NCBI RefSeq assembly: GCF_000015045.1 | Contig: NC_008609.1 | Coordinates: 3,014,001 to 3,078,000, forward strand | Length of the DNA stretch: 64,000 nucleotides | From: Pelobacter propionicus DSM 2379 | Lineage (GTDB): Bacteria > Desulfobacterota > Desulfuromonadia > Geobacterales > Pseudopelobacteraceae | Reading direction: 5' to 3' | Part shown: positions 25,496-34,427 of the stretch, one piece after another | Layout: every line of letters starts with the position of its first letter | Numbering within the stretch: the stretch's first letter is position 1 | Translations under genes and position numbers: made by a program | The notes under the pieces: generated by a model | Seen by the model: only the letters and a program-made list of their open reading frames with translations | Database searches by the model: none | What the model was told of the DNA's origin: nothing

Positions 25496-26587
25496 CTATC
25501 TGCCGTACTTGTACGCCGCGGCGCAGGTCCCTTCGCTGGACACCATGCAGGCCCCAACGGGTGATTCCGGGGTGCAGGCTCGGTCGAAGAGGGGACAGTC
25601 GAAGGGAGACACCTTCCCCCTGAGGATATCGCCGCAGCGGCACCCTTGGTGCTCCCGGGTCTCCTCCACGGAAACCGGCAGGACTTTTTCCGCGTCATAG
25701 GCGGCATAGTCGGCTGCGATTTCCAGGCCACTGCCCGGAATGACGCCGATCCCGCGCCACTCGGCATCACAGACGCTGAACACCTGGGCCAGCACAGACT
25801 GGGCCTTGCAGTTACCTTCCCAGGTCACCACCCTGCTGTACTGGTTTTCCACCCGGCTTTTCCCCTCCACCACCTGCCGTACCAGCATCTCCACTCCCTG
25901 CATGACATCGGCCGGCTCGAAACCGGTCACAACGCAGGGAACGCCGCGCTGCTCTGCCAGTCCGCGGAAGGCGTTGGCGCCGATGATGGCGCTCACATGG
26001 GCGGGGCAGATATAGCCGTCGATCTTCAGTTCCGGGTCGCTGGAGAGTAGCTCCATGGGCAAGGGAATGGTCTTGTGGGCCGCCAGCACCAGATAGTTGG
26101 CAAGCCCGTCCCCAGTGGCGGCCAGGATGCTGGCGGCAATGGCGGGCGCCGTTGTCTCGAAGCCGACCCCCAGAAAGACGACCCTTTTACAGGGATTCTT
26201 CCTGGCGATGGCCACAGCGTCCAGCGGCGAGTAGACAATCCTGACATCCGCGCCCCTGGCGCGCTCCTCCATCAGTGACGAACTGGAACCGGGAACCCGC
26301 AGCATGTCACCGAAGGTGGTGATGATGGTGTCGGAAAGACGGCTAATGGCTATTGCCCGGTCGATGTAGCGGTTGGGGGTGACGCAGACCGGACAGCCGG
26401 GCCCCGAGATGAGCCGCACCCCTTCCGGAAGCAGGCTGCGGATGCCGTACTGGTAGATGGACATGGTGTGGGTGCCGCAGACCTCCATGAAAGCCATCGG
26501 TTCCGGGCGCTGCTCAGACAGCTTCCTGATTTGTGCCGCGTAGCCGAGAACCACATCCCGGTCGCGGAATTCATCCATATAATTCAT
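25496..26587 (-). CDS. hypD: Hydrogenase maturation protein HypD
   Basis: 363 residues. Scaffold on which, with HypC, the Fe(CN)2CO unit of [NiFe]-hydrogenase is built. Signature cysteine motifs are present: CGTHTMSIYQYG near residue 38, SGPGCPVCVTP near 65-75, and the C-terminal CRCGDILRGKVSPFDCPLF plus further Cys that bind the [4Fe-4S] cluster. Length is normal. The gene starts 74 bases after hypC and ends 46 bases before the hypE GTG. Confidence 0.97.
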   Translation of the reverse strand: MNYMDEFRDRDVVLGYAAQIRKLSEQRPEPMAFMEVCGTHTMSIYQYGIRSLLPEGVRLISGPGCPVCVTPNRYIDRAIAISRLSDTIITTFGDMLRVPGSSSSLMEERARGADVRIVYSPLDAVAIARKNPCKRVVFLGVGFETTAPAIAASILAATGDGLANYLVLAAHKTIPLPMELLSSDPELKIDGYICPAHVSAIIGANAFRGLAEQRGVPCVVTGFEPADVMQGVEMLVRQVVEGKSRVENQYSRVVTWEGNCKAQSVLAQVFSVCDAEWRGIGVIPGSGLEIAADYAAYDAEKVLPVSVEETREHQGCRCGDILRGKVSPFDCPLFDRACTPESPVGACMVSSEGTCAAAYKYGR

Positions 26588-26661
26588 GACAACCTCATAT
26601 CTTCCTGCGCTGGACCAACCAGCCGGCCGGTTCCCAAAGCAGACACCCCGTGATCAGCGAC

Positions 26662-26898
26662 TCAGGCCGAAGCTGTTGCGGACTCGGGTTTCATCTCTTT
26701 CATCAACTCCAGGGTGATCAGCGCCTCCTTCTCATCCATCCTGGAAATGACGAAACCTGCATGGACGACCACATAGTCTCCCACCCCGATCTCCTCGCCA
26801 ATGATCATAAGGCTTGCCTCACGCTTGACCCCGTCGATCTCGGCCACGATGGTATCGCCATCAATGCTTAACACCCGCATCGGTATTGCCAGACACAT
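26662..26898 (-). CDS. hypC: Hydrogenase maturation chaperone HypC
   Basis: 78 residues. MCLAIPMRV is the diagnostic N-terminus: after Met removal Cys2 holds the iron being assembled and the protein then carries it to the large-subunit precursor. GDYVVVHAGFVISRMDEKEA is the conserved C-terminal helix region. Sole HypC-type gene in the window, so it would serve both hydrogenase copies. Lies between hypF (68 bases upstream) and hypD. Confidence 0.97.
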   Translation of the reverse strand: MCLAIPMRVLSIDGDTIVAEIDGVKREASLMIIGEEIGVGDYVVVHAGFVISRMDEKEALITLELMKEMKPESATASA

Positions 26899-26966
26899 AA
26901 CTGTTCACCATATCCTGTCGTCAAAAATAGGAAAGAGACCGACCTGGTCCCTCCCGGTCACGCAAC

Positions 26967-29309
26967 TCAGCGGAGCATTTCCAGCTCAGTCGAGCGTTCC
27001 GCTTCCCTCCGCATGCACCCCGCAATGACCGCCTGCCCCAGGGCCAGCCCCCCGTCACCGGGTGGAACCAGGCGATGGGTAAACACCTGAAAATCAAGCT
27101 CCGCAAGCCTGTTGAGTGTCCCCTCTACCAGCAGTTTGTTCTGAAAAACACCCCCCGACAGGACCACGCGATTGAGGCCGTTCCTGCAGCGAATCCGTTC
27201 ACACATGCCTGCCGTTGCCGCGGCCATGCTGTTATGAAAGCAGCGGGCCATGATGGCACGGGGTACTCCAAGGGCCAGATCCTTCAGTAGCTCAACCAGT
27301 GCGGGGCGCATATCGAGAATCAGCCTGCCAGCAAACTCCTCGACGGAAAAGGGGTACTCCCGGTCGGTCACTGCTGATTCAGCCAGCGCTTCCAGTTCGA
27401 TGGCCGCCTGTCCTTCGTAGGTTATCCTACTTCTCACGTCCAGCAGGGCGGAGACGGCATCAAAGAGCCGGCCGCAGCTGGAGGTGAGCGGCGCGTTGAT
27501 GCCGCGCTCCAGCATTCTCTGCAGCAGGTGCCGCTCCTGGGCGGAAACATCCCCCAGGCAGGAAAGTTGCAGGGCAGCGAAGTCCCTCTCTCCGGCATCG
27601 AAGAGATAGGAAAGCGCCATGCGATACGGCTCGCGCACCGCCGCGTCTCCCCCCGGCAGGGCAACCAGGCGCATGTGGCCCTGGCGCCGGAACTCCCGGT
27701 AGCCGCCCACGAGAAACTCCCCTCCCCAGACAGTACCGTCCAACCCGTAGCCGGTGCCGTCAAAGATGACGCCGATGGCTTCTCCCTCCAGGCTGTTTTC
27801 CGCCATACAGGAGGCCATGTGGGCATGGTGGTGCTGAACGGCGACCCGGGGCAGATCCGGCAGATCAACGGCATAGGCGGTGGAGAGGTAGTCGGGGTGC
27901 AGATCATGGGCCACCAGGGCCGGGCGTATCTCCAGAATCTTCTCCAGATGGGCGACGCACTCCTCCAGGGAGCGAAGCGTGGCGCTGTTCTTCAGGTCGC
28001 CGATGTGCTGGCTCAGGAACGCCCGGTCGTTGCGGGTGAGGCAGACCGTTGCCTTGAGTTCTCCACCCACCGCCAGAACGGATGGCTGCTCCGCCGGCAG
28101 CCTGATCCCCCGCGGCACATAGCCCCGGGAGCGGCGCAGGAAAAGTGGGCTGCCGTGAAACACCCTGATGATCGAGTCGTCGCTGCGTACGTGGATCTCC
28201 CTGTCGTGAGCGAGGAACAGGTCGGCGATGCCGGCAAGCTGTTCACGTGCCTCGCTATCCCGATAGGCTATGGGTTCATCCGACTGATTGCCGCTGGTCA
28301 TGACGAGGGCGATGAAGTTGTTCCTGAGCAGGAGATGGTGCAACGGCGTGGAGGGGAGCATCACACCAAAATAACCGTTGTCGGGCGCAACCAACGACGC
28401 AATGGGAGTGGCTTCCCGCTTGGGCAGGAGCACGATGGGTCGCTCCGGACCGCCCAGGAGGCGCTGCTCCGTTTCGCTGCAACGGGCAAAGGAGTCGATT
28501 CGAGCCAGGTCAGGGGCCATTATGGCGAATGGCTTTTCATCACGCTGCTTTCGCCGACGCAGGTTCGCCACAGCTTCTTCATTGCATGCGTCCACCGCCA
28601 GATGATAACCGCCGATTCCCTTGACAGCCAGGACCCCACCACGCTGCAGAAGGTTGACAGCGGCAAGCAGAACGTCGTGACCACGACCACCTCCACCCTG
28701 CATCACCTCACGGCCAGAACTGTCGAGCAGCGCGATGCGCGGGCCGCAGACCGGACAGGCATTGGGTTGGGCATGGAAACGGCGGTTGGCGGGGTCTTCG
28801 TACTCGGCACGGCAGTCGGCGCACATGGCGAACCGTTCCATGGTGGTGAAACGGCGGTCGTAGGGTATGGCGGTGATGATGGAGTAGCGGGGACCGCAGT
28901 TGGTGCAGTTGATGAACGGATAGAGGTAGCGGCGGTCGCGGGGGTCGAAGAGTTCCCTTAAGCAGTCTTCGCAGACGTCGCAGTCAGGTGATATCTGGGC
29001 ACTGTTCTCCCCACCGCTGCTGGGGAGTATTGAAAACCCCCCCTCCCCTGTAACGGAGATCGTCTCGCTGTGGACGGAACTTATGGCGGCCAGAGGCGGT
29101 GCCTGCGCGCTTATGTCACGCAGAAAGGCGGACAGGTGCGACCGTTCCCCCTCCCCTTCCAGGAGCACTCCAGCCGGGGTATTCCGTACCCATCCGCTGA
29201 TACCGTAGCGTGCGGCCAATCGGTAGATAAACGGGCGAAACCCAACGCCCTGCACAATCCCTTCGACCTCGACCCTGATCCTCTCAACCGGACCGTTGGA
29301 CACAAACAT
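26967..29309 (-). CDS. hypF: Carbamoyltransferase HypF
   Basis: 780 residues from the ATG at 29309; the longer frame to 29465 overlaps hypB. HypF makes carbamoyl-AMP from carbamoyl phosphate and transfers the group to HypE. Domains in order: acylphosphatase-like (VEGIVQGVGFRPFIYRLA, ~10-95), two CxxC-x18-CxxC zinc fingers (CDVCEDC … CTNC and CADC … CPVC, ~110-185), a YrdC-like adenylate-forming domain (~200-390) and a Kae1-like carbamoyltransferase domain containing VQHHHAHMASCMAE and later VVLSGGVFQNKLL. Size and domain order are canonical. Confidence 0.97.
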   Translation of the reverse strand: MFVSNGPVERIRVEVEGIVQGVGFRPFIYRLAARYGISGWVRNTPAGVLLEGEGERSHLSAFLRDISAQAPPLAAISSVHSETISVTGEGGFSILPSSGGENSAQISPDCDVCEDCLRELFDPRDRRYLYPFINCTNCGPRYSIITAIPYDRRFTTMERFAMCADCRAEYEDPANRRFHAQPNACPVCGPRIALLDSSGREVMQGGGGRGHDVLLAAVNLLQRGGVLAVKGIGGYHLAVDACNEEAVANLRRRKQRDEKPFAIMAPDLARIDSFARCSETEQRLLGGPERPIVLLPKREATPIASLVAPDNGYFGVMLPSTPLHHLLLRNNFIALVMTSGNQSDEPIAYRDSEAREQLAGIADLFLAHDREIHVRSDDSIIRVFHGSPLFLRRSRGYVPRGIRLPAEQPSVLAVGGELKATVCLTRNDRAFLSQHIGDLKNSATLRSLEECVAHLEKILEIRPALVAHDLHPDYLSTAYAVDLPDLPRVAVQHHHAHMASCMAENSLEGEAIGVIFDGTGYGLDGTVWGGEFLVGGYREFRRQGHMRLVALPGGDAAVREPYRMALSYLFDAGERDFAALQLSCLGDVSAQERHLLQRMLERGINAPLTSSCGRLFDAVSALLDVRSRITYEGQAAIELEALAESAVTDREYPFSVEEFAGRLILDMRPALVELLKDLALGVPRAIMARCFHNSMAAATAGMCERIRCRNGLNRVVLSGGVFQNKLLVEGTLNRLAELDFQVFTHRLVPPGDGGLALGQAVIAGCMRREAERSTELEMLR

Positions 29310-29329
29310 CACTCGCTTTCGTTCGCTGC

Positions 29330-30160
29330 TCAGGCCTTTTTCGATCGAGCGTCTGCCATCCCCTGGGAGAGCCATGCGTACCATCGATCCATCCCCTCCC
29401 CGGTCTGGGCGGAAACTTCGATGATGGTGATGTTCGGATTGACCCTGAGAGCCATTTCGCGGCATTTATCCACTTCAAAGGTCAGATGGGGAAGCAGATC
29501 GATCTTGTTGAGGATCATGACATCGGCGGCATGGAACATGTGCGGATATTTGAGCGGCTTGTCCTCCCCCTCGGTAACGGAGAGAACAGCCACCTTGTGA
29601 TTCTCACCCAGATCGAAGGAGGCGGGGCAAACCAGGTTGCCCACGTTTTCGATAAACAGCAGATCCAAGCTGGCAAGATCGAAGTCAGCGGCGGCGTGCA
29701 GGATCATGTGGGCATCCAGATGGCAACCGGCACCGGTATTGATCTGCTTAACCTGCACGCCGGTGGCTGCGATCCGTTGCGCATCGTTATCGGTCTGCTG
29801 ATCCCCCTCGATCACGGCGCAGCGCACTTTTCCGCCCAATTCCCTGAGGGTGCGCTCCAGAAGGGTCGTTTTTCCGGAACCGGGTGAACTGACCAAGTTG
29901 AGGGTAAAGATCCCCTGACTGGCGAACAGCAGGCGGTTGGTCGCCGCCAGGCGGTTGTTGCGATCCAGGATATCCGTCTCCACGCTGATCGTGCGCGTCT
30001 GCCCGGCCTGAGAAGGCGTAGGGTGTTCGTGATGATGGTGATGCCCATCTCCGTGGTGATGGTCATCATGGGTATGGGTATGGTCATGGCTATGATCGTG
30101 ACCATGGTCATGGTCGTGGGAATGTTCTCCCACGGTGGGGCAACCGCATGTCGTACACAT
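29330..30160 (-). CDS. hypB: Nickel-binding GTPase HypB
   Basis: 276 residues. Delivers nickel to the hydrogenase large subunit. The N-terminus has CTTCGCP, a CxxCGC nickel site, followed by a very histidine-rich stretch (~residues 13-46, dominated by HD/HH repeats) that may store nickel. The GTPase domain has SSPGSGKTTLLERTL (P-loop), DLLFIENVGNLVCPASFDLGE with the dimer-interface metal Cys, and NKIDLLPHL. Starts five bases after the hypA stop. Confidence 0.97.
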   Translation of the reverse strand: MCTTCGCPTVGEHSHDHDHGHDHSHDHTHTHDDHHHGDGHHHHHEHPTPSQAGQTRTISVETDILDRNNRLAATNRLLFASQGIFTLNLVSSPGSGKTTLLERTLRELGGKVRCAVIEGDQQTDNDAQRIAATGVQVKQINTGAGCHLDAHMILHAAADFDLASLDLLFIENVGNLVCPASFDLGENHKVAVLSVTEGEDKPLKYPHMFHAADVMILNKIDLLPHLTFEVDKCREMALRVNPNITIIEVSAQTGEGMDRWYAWLSQGMADARSKKA

Positions 30161-30164
30161 AACG

Positions 30165-30497
30165 CTACACTACCTCCAGTTCTTTTACCCGAAGTTCCTC
30201 ACCAAAGAGAATCTCGATATCGAAACCACCACATTCGGGGCATGAGTCGTGATAAGCCCGGGCGCCGAACAGAGCCTTGCAGCCGTTGCAGCGAACCTGG
30301 GGTTCGATGATAATAATTTTCAGGCTGGCACCCTCCAGAAGGGTACCCTTGGTGCATGAATCGAAGCAGAATTCGAGGGCGCCGGGGACGATGCCGGACA
30401 GTTCACCCACGTCCAGGGTTACGGACGTCACCCGACTCCCGGCAGCATTCTGCTCACAGATCGACACCACGTTCTTCATAATGGTCAACTCATGCAT
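30165..30497 (-). CDS. hypA: Hydrogenase nickel-insertion protein HypA
   Basis: 110 residues from the ATG at 30497, chosen because HypA must begin MHEL (His2 is a nickel ligand) and GAGGA lies upstream; two TTG codons precede it in frame. The zinc site CNGCKALF … CPECGGF is intact. First gene of the hyp operon, 155 bases downstream of the hairpin that ends hydrogenase copy A; the gap 30498-30651 shows no further gene and presumably holds the hyp promoter, which I could not place convincingly. Confidence 0.96.
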   Translation of the reverse strand: MHELTIMKNVVSICEQNAAGSRVTSVTLDVGELSGIVPGALEFCFDSCTKGTLLEGASLKIIIIEPQVRCNGCKALFGARAYHDSCPECGGFDIEILFGEELRVKELEVV

Positions 30498-30651
30498 CAA
30501 CAATCCTCGCTGTCAGGGTACTGCTTCCGTTACGCACCGCATAGACCGGTTGCGACGTTTCAGTGGCTGATAGTCTCACATTTTACGCCTGAGCTAAAGC
30601 ACTTTTTAAAGCAGGCACGTCCGAACCACCTTCAATCGCGTAGCCGCTAAA

Positions 30652-30708
30652 ACACGAACCCCCTTGTGTATCGTGTGCTGCCGATCGATACGCAAGGGGG
30701 CGTGTGTT
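30652..30708 (-). terminator. Hairpin at the end of hydrogenase operon copy A
   Basis: CCCCCTTGTGTATCG at 30659-30673 pairs with 30686-30700 (15 pairs, one G-U), extended by an imperfect ACACG/CGTGT arm. In the direction of transcription it is followed by TTCGTGTTTTAGC, a weak T-tract. It sits just after the small-subunit stop at 30728 and separates the operon from hypA. Confidence 0.6.
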
Positions 30709-30727
30709 CCGGGATGTAACGTTCCGG

Positions 30728-31267
30728 TCAGATCTTCTGCATCTTCTCGTAGATCACCAGGTCACCCGAGCCTCTGAGGTCTTCGGGATGGTACCGCGGC
30801 ATGGGGAAGTCGCTTACCTGTTTGAATTCCACCGGCGCGGTCTTCTTGTCCACAAGCCCCGCGGCTACGGCTACGCCCCAGATGATGGCTTCAGGACGCG
30901 GAGGGCAGCCGGGAACGTAGTAGTTGACCGGGATCAGTTTCTCCACCGGGCCGTGCACGGCGTAGCTGTCGTGCCAGATGCCGCCGCCGCAGGCGCAGGA
31001 GCCGATGGCAAACACAAGCTTGGGGCCGGGCATGGCGGCGTAGGCGCGCTGGAGTGCCTTGCCGGTGGAGCGCATGGCAGGCCCCTGGCAGAGCATGACG
31101 TCGGCGTGACGGGGGGAACCAACCAGTTTGATCCCGAAACGCTCTACGTCATAGTACGGGGTGAGGACGTTCAAAACTTCGATGTCGCAGCCGTTGCACC
31201 CGCCGCTGTTGGCGTGGTAAACCCACAGCGAACGACCGAACACTTTCTGGCAAAGATTCTTTAGCAT
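30728..31267 (-). CDS. [NiFe]-hydrogenase small subunit, NuoB/HyfI-type (copy A)
   Basis: 179 residues. Electron-transfer subunit next to the NiFe site, homologous to NuoB of complex I. The proximal [4Fe-4S] cluster ligands are visible as GGCNGCD (Cys24, Cys27), GSCAC (Cys91) and PGCPPRPE (Cys121). No Tat signal or medial/distal clusters, as expected for group 4 membrane-bound enzymes rather than periplasmic hydrogenases. Last gene of the operon, seven bases after the NuoI-type gene. The same product is encoded at 40646-41185. Confidence 0.9.
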   Translation of the reverse strand: MLKNLCQKVFGRSLWVYHANSGGCNGCDIEVLNVLTPYYDVERFGIKLVGSPRHADVMLCQGPAMRSTGKALQRAYAAMPGPKLVFAIGSCACGGGIWHDSYAVHGPVEKLIPVNYYVPGCPPRPEAIIWGVAVAAGLVDKKTAPVEFKQVSDFPMPRYHPEDLRGSGDLVIYEKMQKI

Positions 31268-31274
31268 GACGGCG

Positions 31275-31802
31275 TTAGCCCTCCAGTTCTATGGTGAGGT
31301 CTTCGAGGATCGGCTGGCCGGGGAGGTAGGCCGTTGATTTGAAGACCCAGCGGTCGTTGGCAAGGTCGTCCGCGCGGTACCCTTTCATCTTCAGCGCTTC
31401 CAGCGGTGACTGCCCCTTGAAGCAGCGGCCGCAGCGCTGGCAGGTGCTCATGAACAGTTCCAGACGCTGCTGAAGATCGGTGATCTTGTTGGTGCCGTTC
31501 TCGAACTCGTGGCTCATGGTGATGGCGTCTTCAGGGCAGACGTCGGCACAGCGACCGCAGTAGGTGCAGCGGCGGCCAAGGTAGTGCAGGATCCGGATCT
31601 CCTGGCAGATGTCGTTGATCAGGATCTCACGGGACGGGCAGTTGTTGGCGCAACCGGCGCAGCCGATGCATTTGACGTGGTCCCAGATCGGACGGCCGCG
31701 GAAGCGTTCGGGCACGGGCTTGGACTCAAAGGGGTACGGCATGGTTACCCGGCCGGCGTTCAGGCAGATCGCGGTCTCTTTCAGTTTGCTCAGTATGGAC
31801 AT
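31275..31802 (-). CDS. Two-[4Fe-4S] ferredoxin-like hydrogenase subunit, NuoI/HyfH-type (copy A)
   Basis: 175 residues. Cys45/48/51/55 (CIGCAGCANNCP) and Cys79/82/85/89 (CTYCGRCADVCP) form two classical [4Fe-4S] sites that link the electron-input module to the small subunit. A third short cluster, CQRCGRC (121-127), is extra compared with plain NuoI and may bind another centre or zinc. Peripheral membrane-arm subunit. Stop and start flank the NuoH-type gene by 13 bases. Confidence 0.9.
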   Translation of the reverse strand: MSILSKLKETAICLNAGRVTMPYPFESKPVPERFRGRPIWDHVKCIGCAGCANNCPSREILINDICQEIRILHYLGRRCTYCGRCADVCPEDAITMSHEFENGTNKITDLQQRLELFMSTCQRCGRCFKGQSPLEALKMKGYRADDLANDRWVFKSTAYLPGQPILEDLTIELEG

Positions 31803-31815
31803 ACATTCACCTCTA

Positions 31816-32742
31816 TCAGAAGCCGTAGCTGGCGGCGGCCAGGGTTACCAGGGATACGGCCAGCATGATCGCGAAGTACCGGATGGCCTGGTCGATGCGG
31901 TAGCGGGCGTGGGTGGCGGCGATGGTGGTTACCAGAAGCACCATGGCGAAGACCTTGACCCAGAACAGGATGAAGCTGATCGGAGCGGCCAGACCGGAAC
32001 CCCAGGGGACGAACAGGGAGACAAACAGGGCGCTGTACACCACCAGTTTGGCCATGTTGGCGTACTGGAACAGGGCCAGTTTGGGACCGGAGTATTCCAC
32101 CATGGCCCCTTCCATGATCTCTGTTTCAGCTTCGGAGATGTCGAAGGGCGCACGACCCACGAAGGCCTGGAAGGCCAGCAGCATGATCACCAGCATGGCG
32201 AAGCCGGACAGCGCCATGCCGTTTGCGCCGTAGACCGAGCCGGAGAGCACTTCGTCCAGGTTGAAACTCCCCTTGGCCAGAGCGCCCATGACGATGGCGA
32301 CGGCGAACAGCGGCTCAAGGGTGATCATGCACATCATCTCGCGGTTGATGCCGATCAGAGAGTAGGTGGAGCCGGAGGCCAGGCCGGCCAGCAGGGTGCA
32401 GATGCCGGCAAGGGTCATCAGCAGGATCAAAAGCAGAACGTCGCCGGAGCCGGACAGCGGGGCCTTGAAGCCCATGGGCACCAGGCAGGCGATGGTCAGC
32501 ATGACCGCCAGGGGAAGATAGGCGGCGAAACGCTGCAGCACGGGGGCTTCACCGGATTCGATGTCGTCCTTGCCCAACAGTTTCAGGATATCCAGGTAGG
32601 GCTGGTTGATCGGAGGTCCCTGACGCGACTGGATACGGGCCGTTACCTTTCGAAGTACGCCCTGAAAGAGCGGAGCGAGCGCTAACACCAGGATGACGTT
32701 TACCAGGACGCCCACTATCATGTTCATGACGTTACTCTCCAC
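31816..32742 (-). CDS. Membrane subunit, NuoH/HyfC-type (copy A)
   Basis: 308 residues with about eight hydrophobic helices. NuoH-family blocks include ARIQSRQGPPINQPYLDILKL near residue 35 and the cytoplasmic acidic loop APFDISEAETEIMEGAMVEYSG, which connects the redox arm to ion translocation. Anchors the hydrogenase to the inner membrane. Nine bases separate it from the NuoCD-type gene before it. No sign of degeneration. Confidence 0.92.
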   Translation of the reverse strand: MESNVMNMIVGVLVNVILVLALAPLFQGVLRKVTARIQSRQGPPINQPYLDILKLLGKDDIESGEAPVLQRFAAYLPLAVMLTIACLVPMGFKAPLSGSGDVLLLILLMTLAGICTLLAGLASGSTYSLIGINREMMCMITLEPLFAVAIVMGALAKGSFNLDEVLSGSVYGANGMALSGFAMLVIMLLAFQAFVGRAPFDISEAETEIMEGAMVEYSGPKLALFQYANMAKLVVYSALFVSLFVPWGSGLAAPISFILFWVKVFAMVLLVTTIAATHARYRIDQAIRYFAIMLAVSLVTLAAASYGF

Positions 32743-32751
32743 AACTACCTC

Positions 32752-34425
32752 CTAGCCTTTCCGTGATCTGGACAACGAGAGAAGTTCGGCTTTTGTCCAG
32801 CTCTTGCGTGCGCCGGTCCTGATGTCGATGGTTTCCATGCGGTCGGTGCAGGACATGCACGGGTCGATGCCACCTAAGGAGATCTGCATGTCGGCTATGC
32901 GCTGGTCCTTGATCATGGCCGGGATACCCTGCAGGTTCTGATAGGTCGGAGCTCGGGCACGCCAGCGACGAGGACGGTTGTCGTCACCGGTGATGGCGAA
33001 GTGGTGGCTCTCACCGCGCGGGGCTTCGATGGAGGTGTAGCCAACCCGGCCAGCAGGAAGCTCCGTGGTGATGTCCGCTACCAGCGGGCCCTGCGGCATC
33101 TTGTCAAAGCACTGGCGGATGATGTTGATCGATTCGAAGACTTCCAGCATGCGCACCACCACACGGCCCCAGACGTCGGCGGTGTTGTGGGTGATGACTT
33201 TGAAGTCCACCCGGTCGTAGGCGGCGTAGGGGTGATCACGACGGGCGTCGATGTCAACGCCGCCCCCACGGGCGACCGGACCTACCAGGCCCATCTCTTT
33301 GCACAGCGCCTTGTCGGCCATGCCGACGCCGCTGGTACGGGCCATGATGTTCTTGTCCTTGCTGACGGCGGCGACGACCTGACGCCATTCGCTCTCCAGC
33401 TTGTCAAGGACGGCGCGGGTCTCGGCGATCAGCTCAGGCGTGAAGTCCCAGCGAACGCCACCGATGATGCCAAGGCCGTAGGTCTTGCGGTTGCCGGTGA
33501 TCTTCTCGGCCAACCACATGATCGGTTCACGGATGCGCCAGGCCTGCATGAACAGGGTGTCGAAGCCCACCAGGTGGCAGGCAAGGCCGACCCACATGGG
33601 ATGGCTGTGCAGACGCTCGATCTCAAGCATGATGGTGCGGATGAATTCGGCCCGCGGAGGAACGATGACCCCGGCCCCGTTCTCTACGGCCTGACAGAAA
33701 GCCAGGCTGTGCACGCAGCCGCAGATGCCGCAGATGCGCTCGGCCATCATGGGCACGTCGTTGTAGCCAAGTACCGATTCGGACAGCTTCTCGATGCCCC
33801 GGTGGACCATGAAGCCGCGGTATTCGCAGCCACGCACGAATTCGCCATCCACGTAGAGGCGGAAGTGCTCGGGCTCGTCAAGCGTCGGATGGAACGGGCC
33901 GAAGGGGACGGCGGTGCACCCGGGAGGGGTCTCGTCGAAGTCGAACTCGCGCTCTTCGTCGTACCCTTCCGGAATCTTGTTCCAGGCAAAGTCTTTCCGT
34001 AAGGGATGGTGACCATCGGGCCAGGCGTCGGGAAGAACCAGCCGCTTCGGATAGGGGTGACCCACAGGCTCGATGCCCAACAGGTCCTTGAGTTCGCGCT
34101 CGGCCCAGTTGGCAGCGGGAATGATCCCGGAGATGCTGTCGATGCGCGGGTTCTCACCCGGAAGCTGGCAGATGATGCTGAACAGGATCTTTTCCTTGTC
34201 AAAGGCGAACTGGTGGAAGACAAGGAATTTGCCGCTGTACGGACGGTCGTCAGAGCCTATGCTGATGACGTAGCGGGCATCCATGTCGCGGAAGATGTAC
34301 TGGCAGATCGGTTTGACGCTGGCCGGGTCGATGTAGACCAACAGACGCATGTCGTTGACTACGTCGGCCTGCTGGATGGCGGAGCCGAATTTGTCTTTCA
34401 GTTGCTGGAGCTTTTTACTTACCAT
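32752..34425 (-). CDS. [NiFe]-hydrogenase large subunit, fused NuoCD/HyfG-type (copy A)
   Basis: 557 residues from the ATG at 34425, two bases after the upstream stop; the frame open to 34476 overlaps that gene. Residues ~1-170 are a NuoC-like domain, the rest a NuoD-like catalytic domain. Both nickel-binding pairs are present: RICGICG (Cys232, Cys235) and DPCMSC (Cys523, Cys526), so unlike complex I or the Cys-less Ehr-type relatives this should be a true hydrogenase. A 28-residue tail follows Arg529 of DPCMSCTDR; in HycE-like proteins such tails are cut off by a HycI-type protease after nickel insertion. Copy A has no protease gene of its own. Confidence 0.93.
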   Translation of the reverse strand: MVSKKLQQLKDKFGSAIQQADVVNDMRLLVYIDPASVKPICQYIFRDMDARYVISIGSDDRPYSGKFLVFHQFAFDKEKILFSIICQLPGENPRIDSISGIIPAANWAERELKDLLGIEPVGHPYPKRLVLPDAWPDGHHPLRKDFAWNKIPEGYDEEREFDFDETPPGCTAVPFGPFHPTLDEPEHFRLYVDGEFVRGCEYRGFMVHRGIEKLSESVLGYNDVPMMAERICGICGCVHSLAFCQAVENGAGVIVPPRAEFIRTIMLEIERLHSHPMWVGLACHLVGFDTLFMQAWRIREPIMWLAEKITGNRKTYGLGIIGGVRWDFTPELIAETRAVLDKLESEWRQVVAAVSKDKNIMARTSGVGMADKALCKEMGLVGPVARGGGVDIDARRDHPYAAYDRVDFKVITHNTADVWGRVVVRMLEVFESINIIRQCFDKMPQGPLVADITTELPAGRVGYTSIEAPRGESHHFAITGDDNRPRRWRARAPTYQNLQGIPAMIKDQRIADMQISLGGIDPCMSCTDRMETIDIRTGARKSWTKAELLSLSRSRKG

Positions 34426-34427
34426 GG

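Noticed and set aside
24436-25770. Longer HypE beginning at 25770
   Set aside because: The extra ~107 residues are an antisense-like reading of the hypD 3' end; a GTG with a good ribosome site at 25449 gives the normal HypE N-terminus.
33001-34002. Long plus-strand open frame opposite the hydrogenase large subunit (also 42919-43920 and similar ones over other subunits)
   Set aside because: Low-complexity His/Gly/Asp/Val-rich translations typical of the antisense strand of GC-rich genes, without ribosome sites or known motifs.
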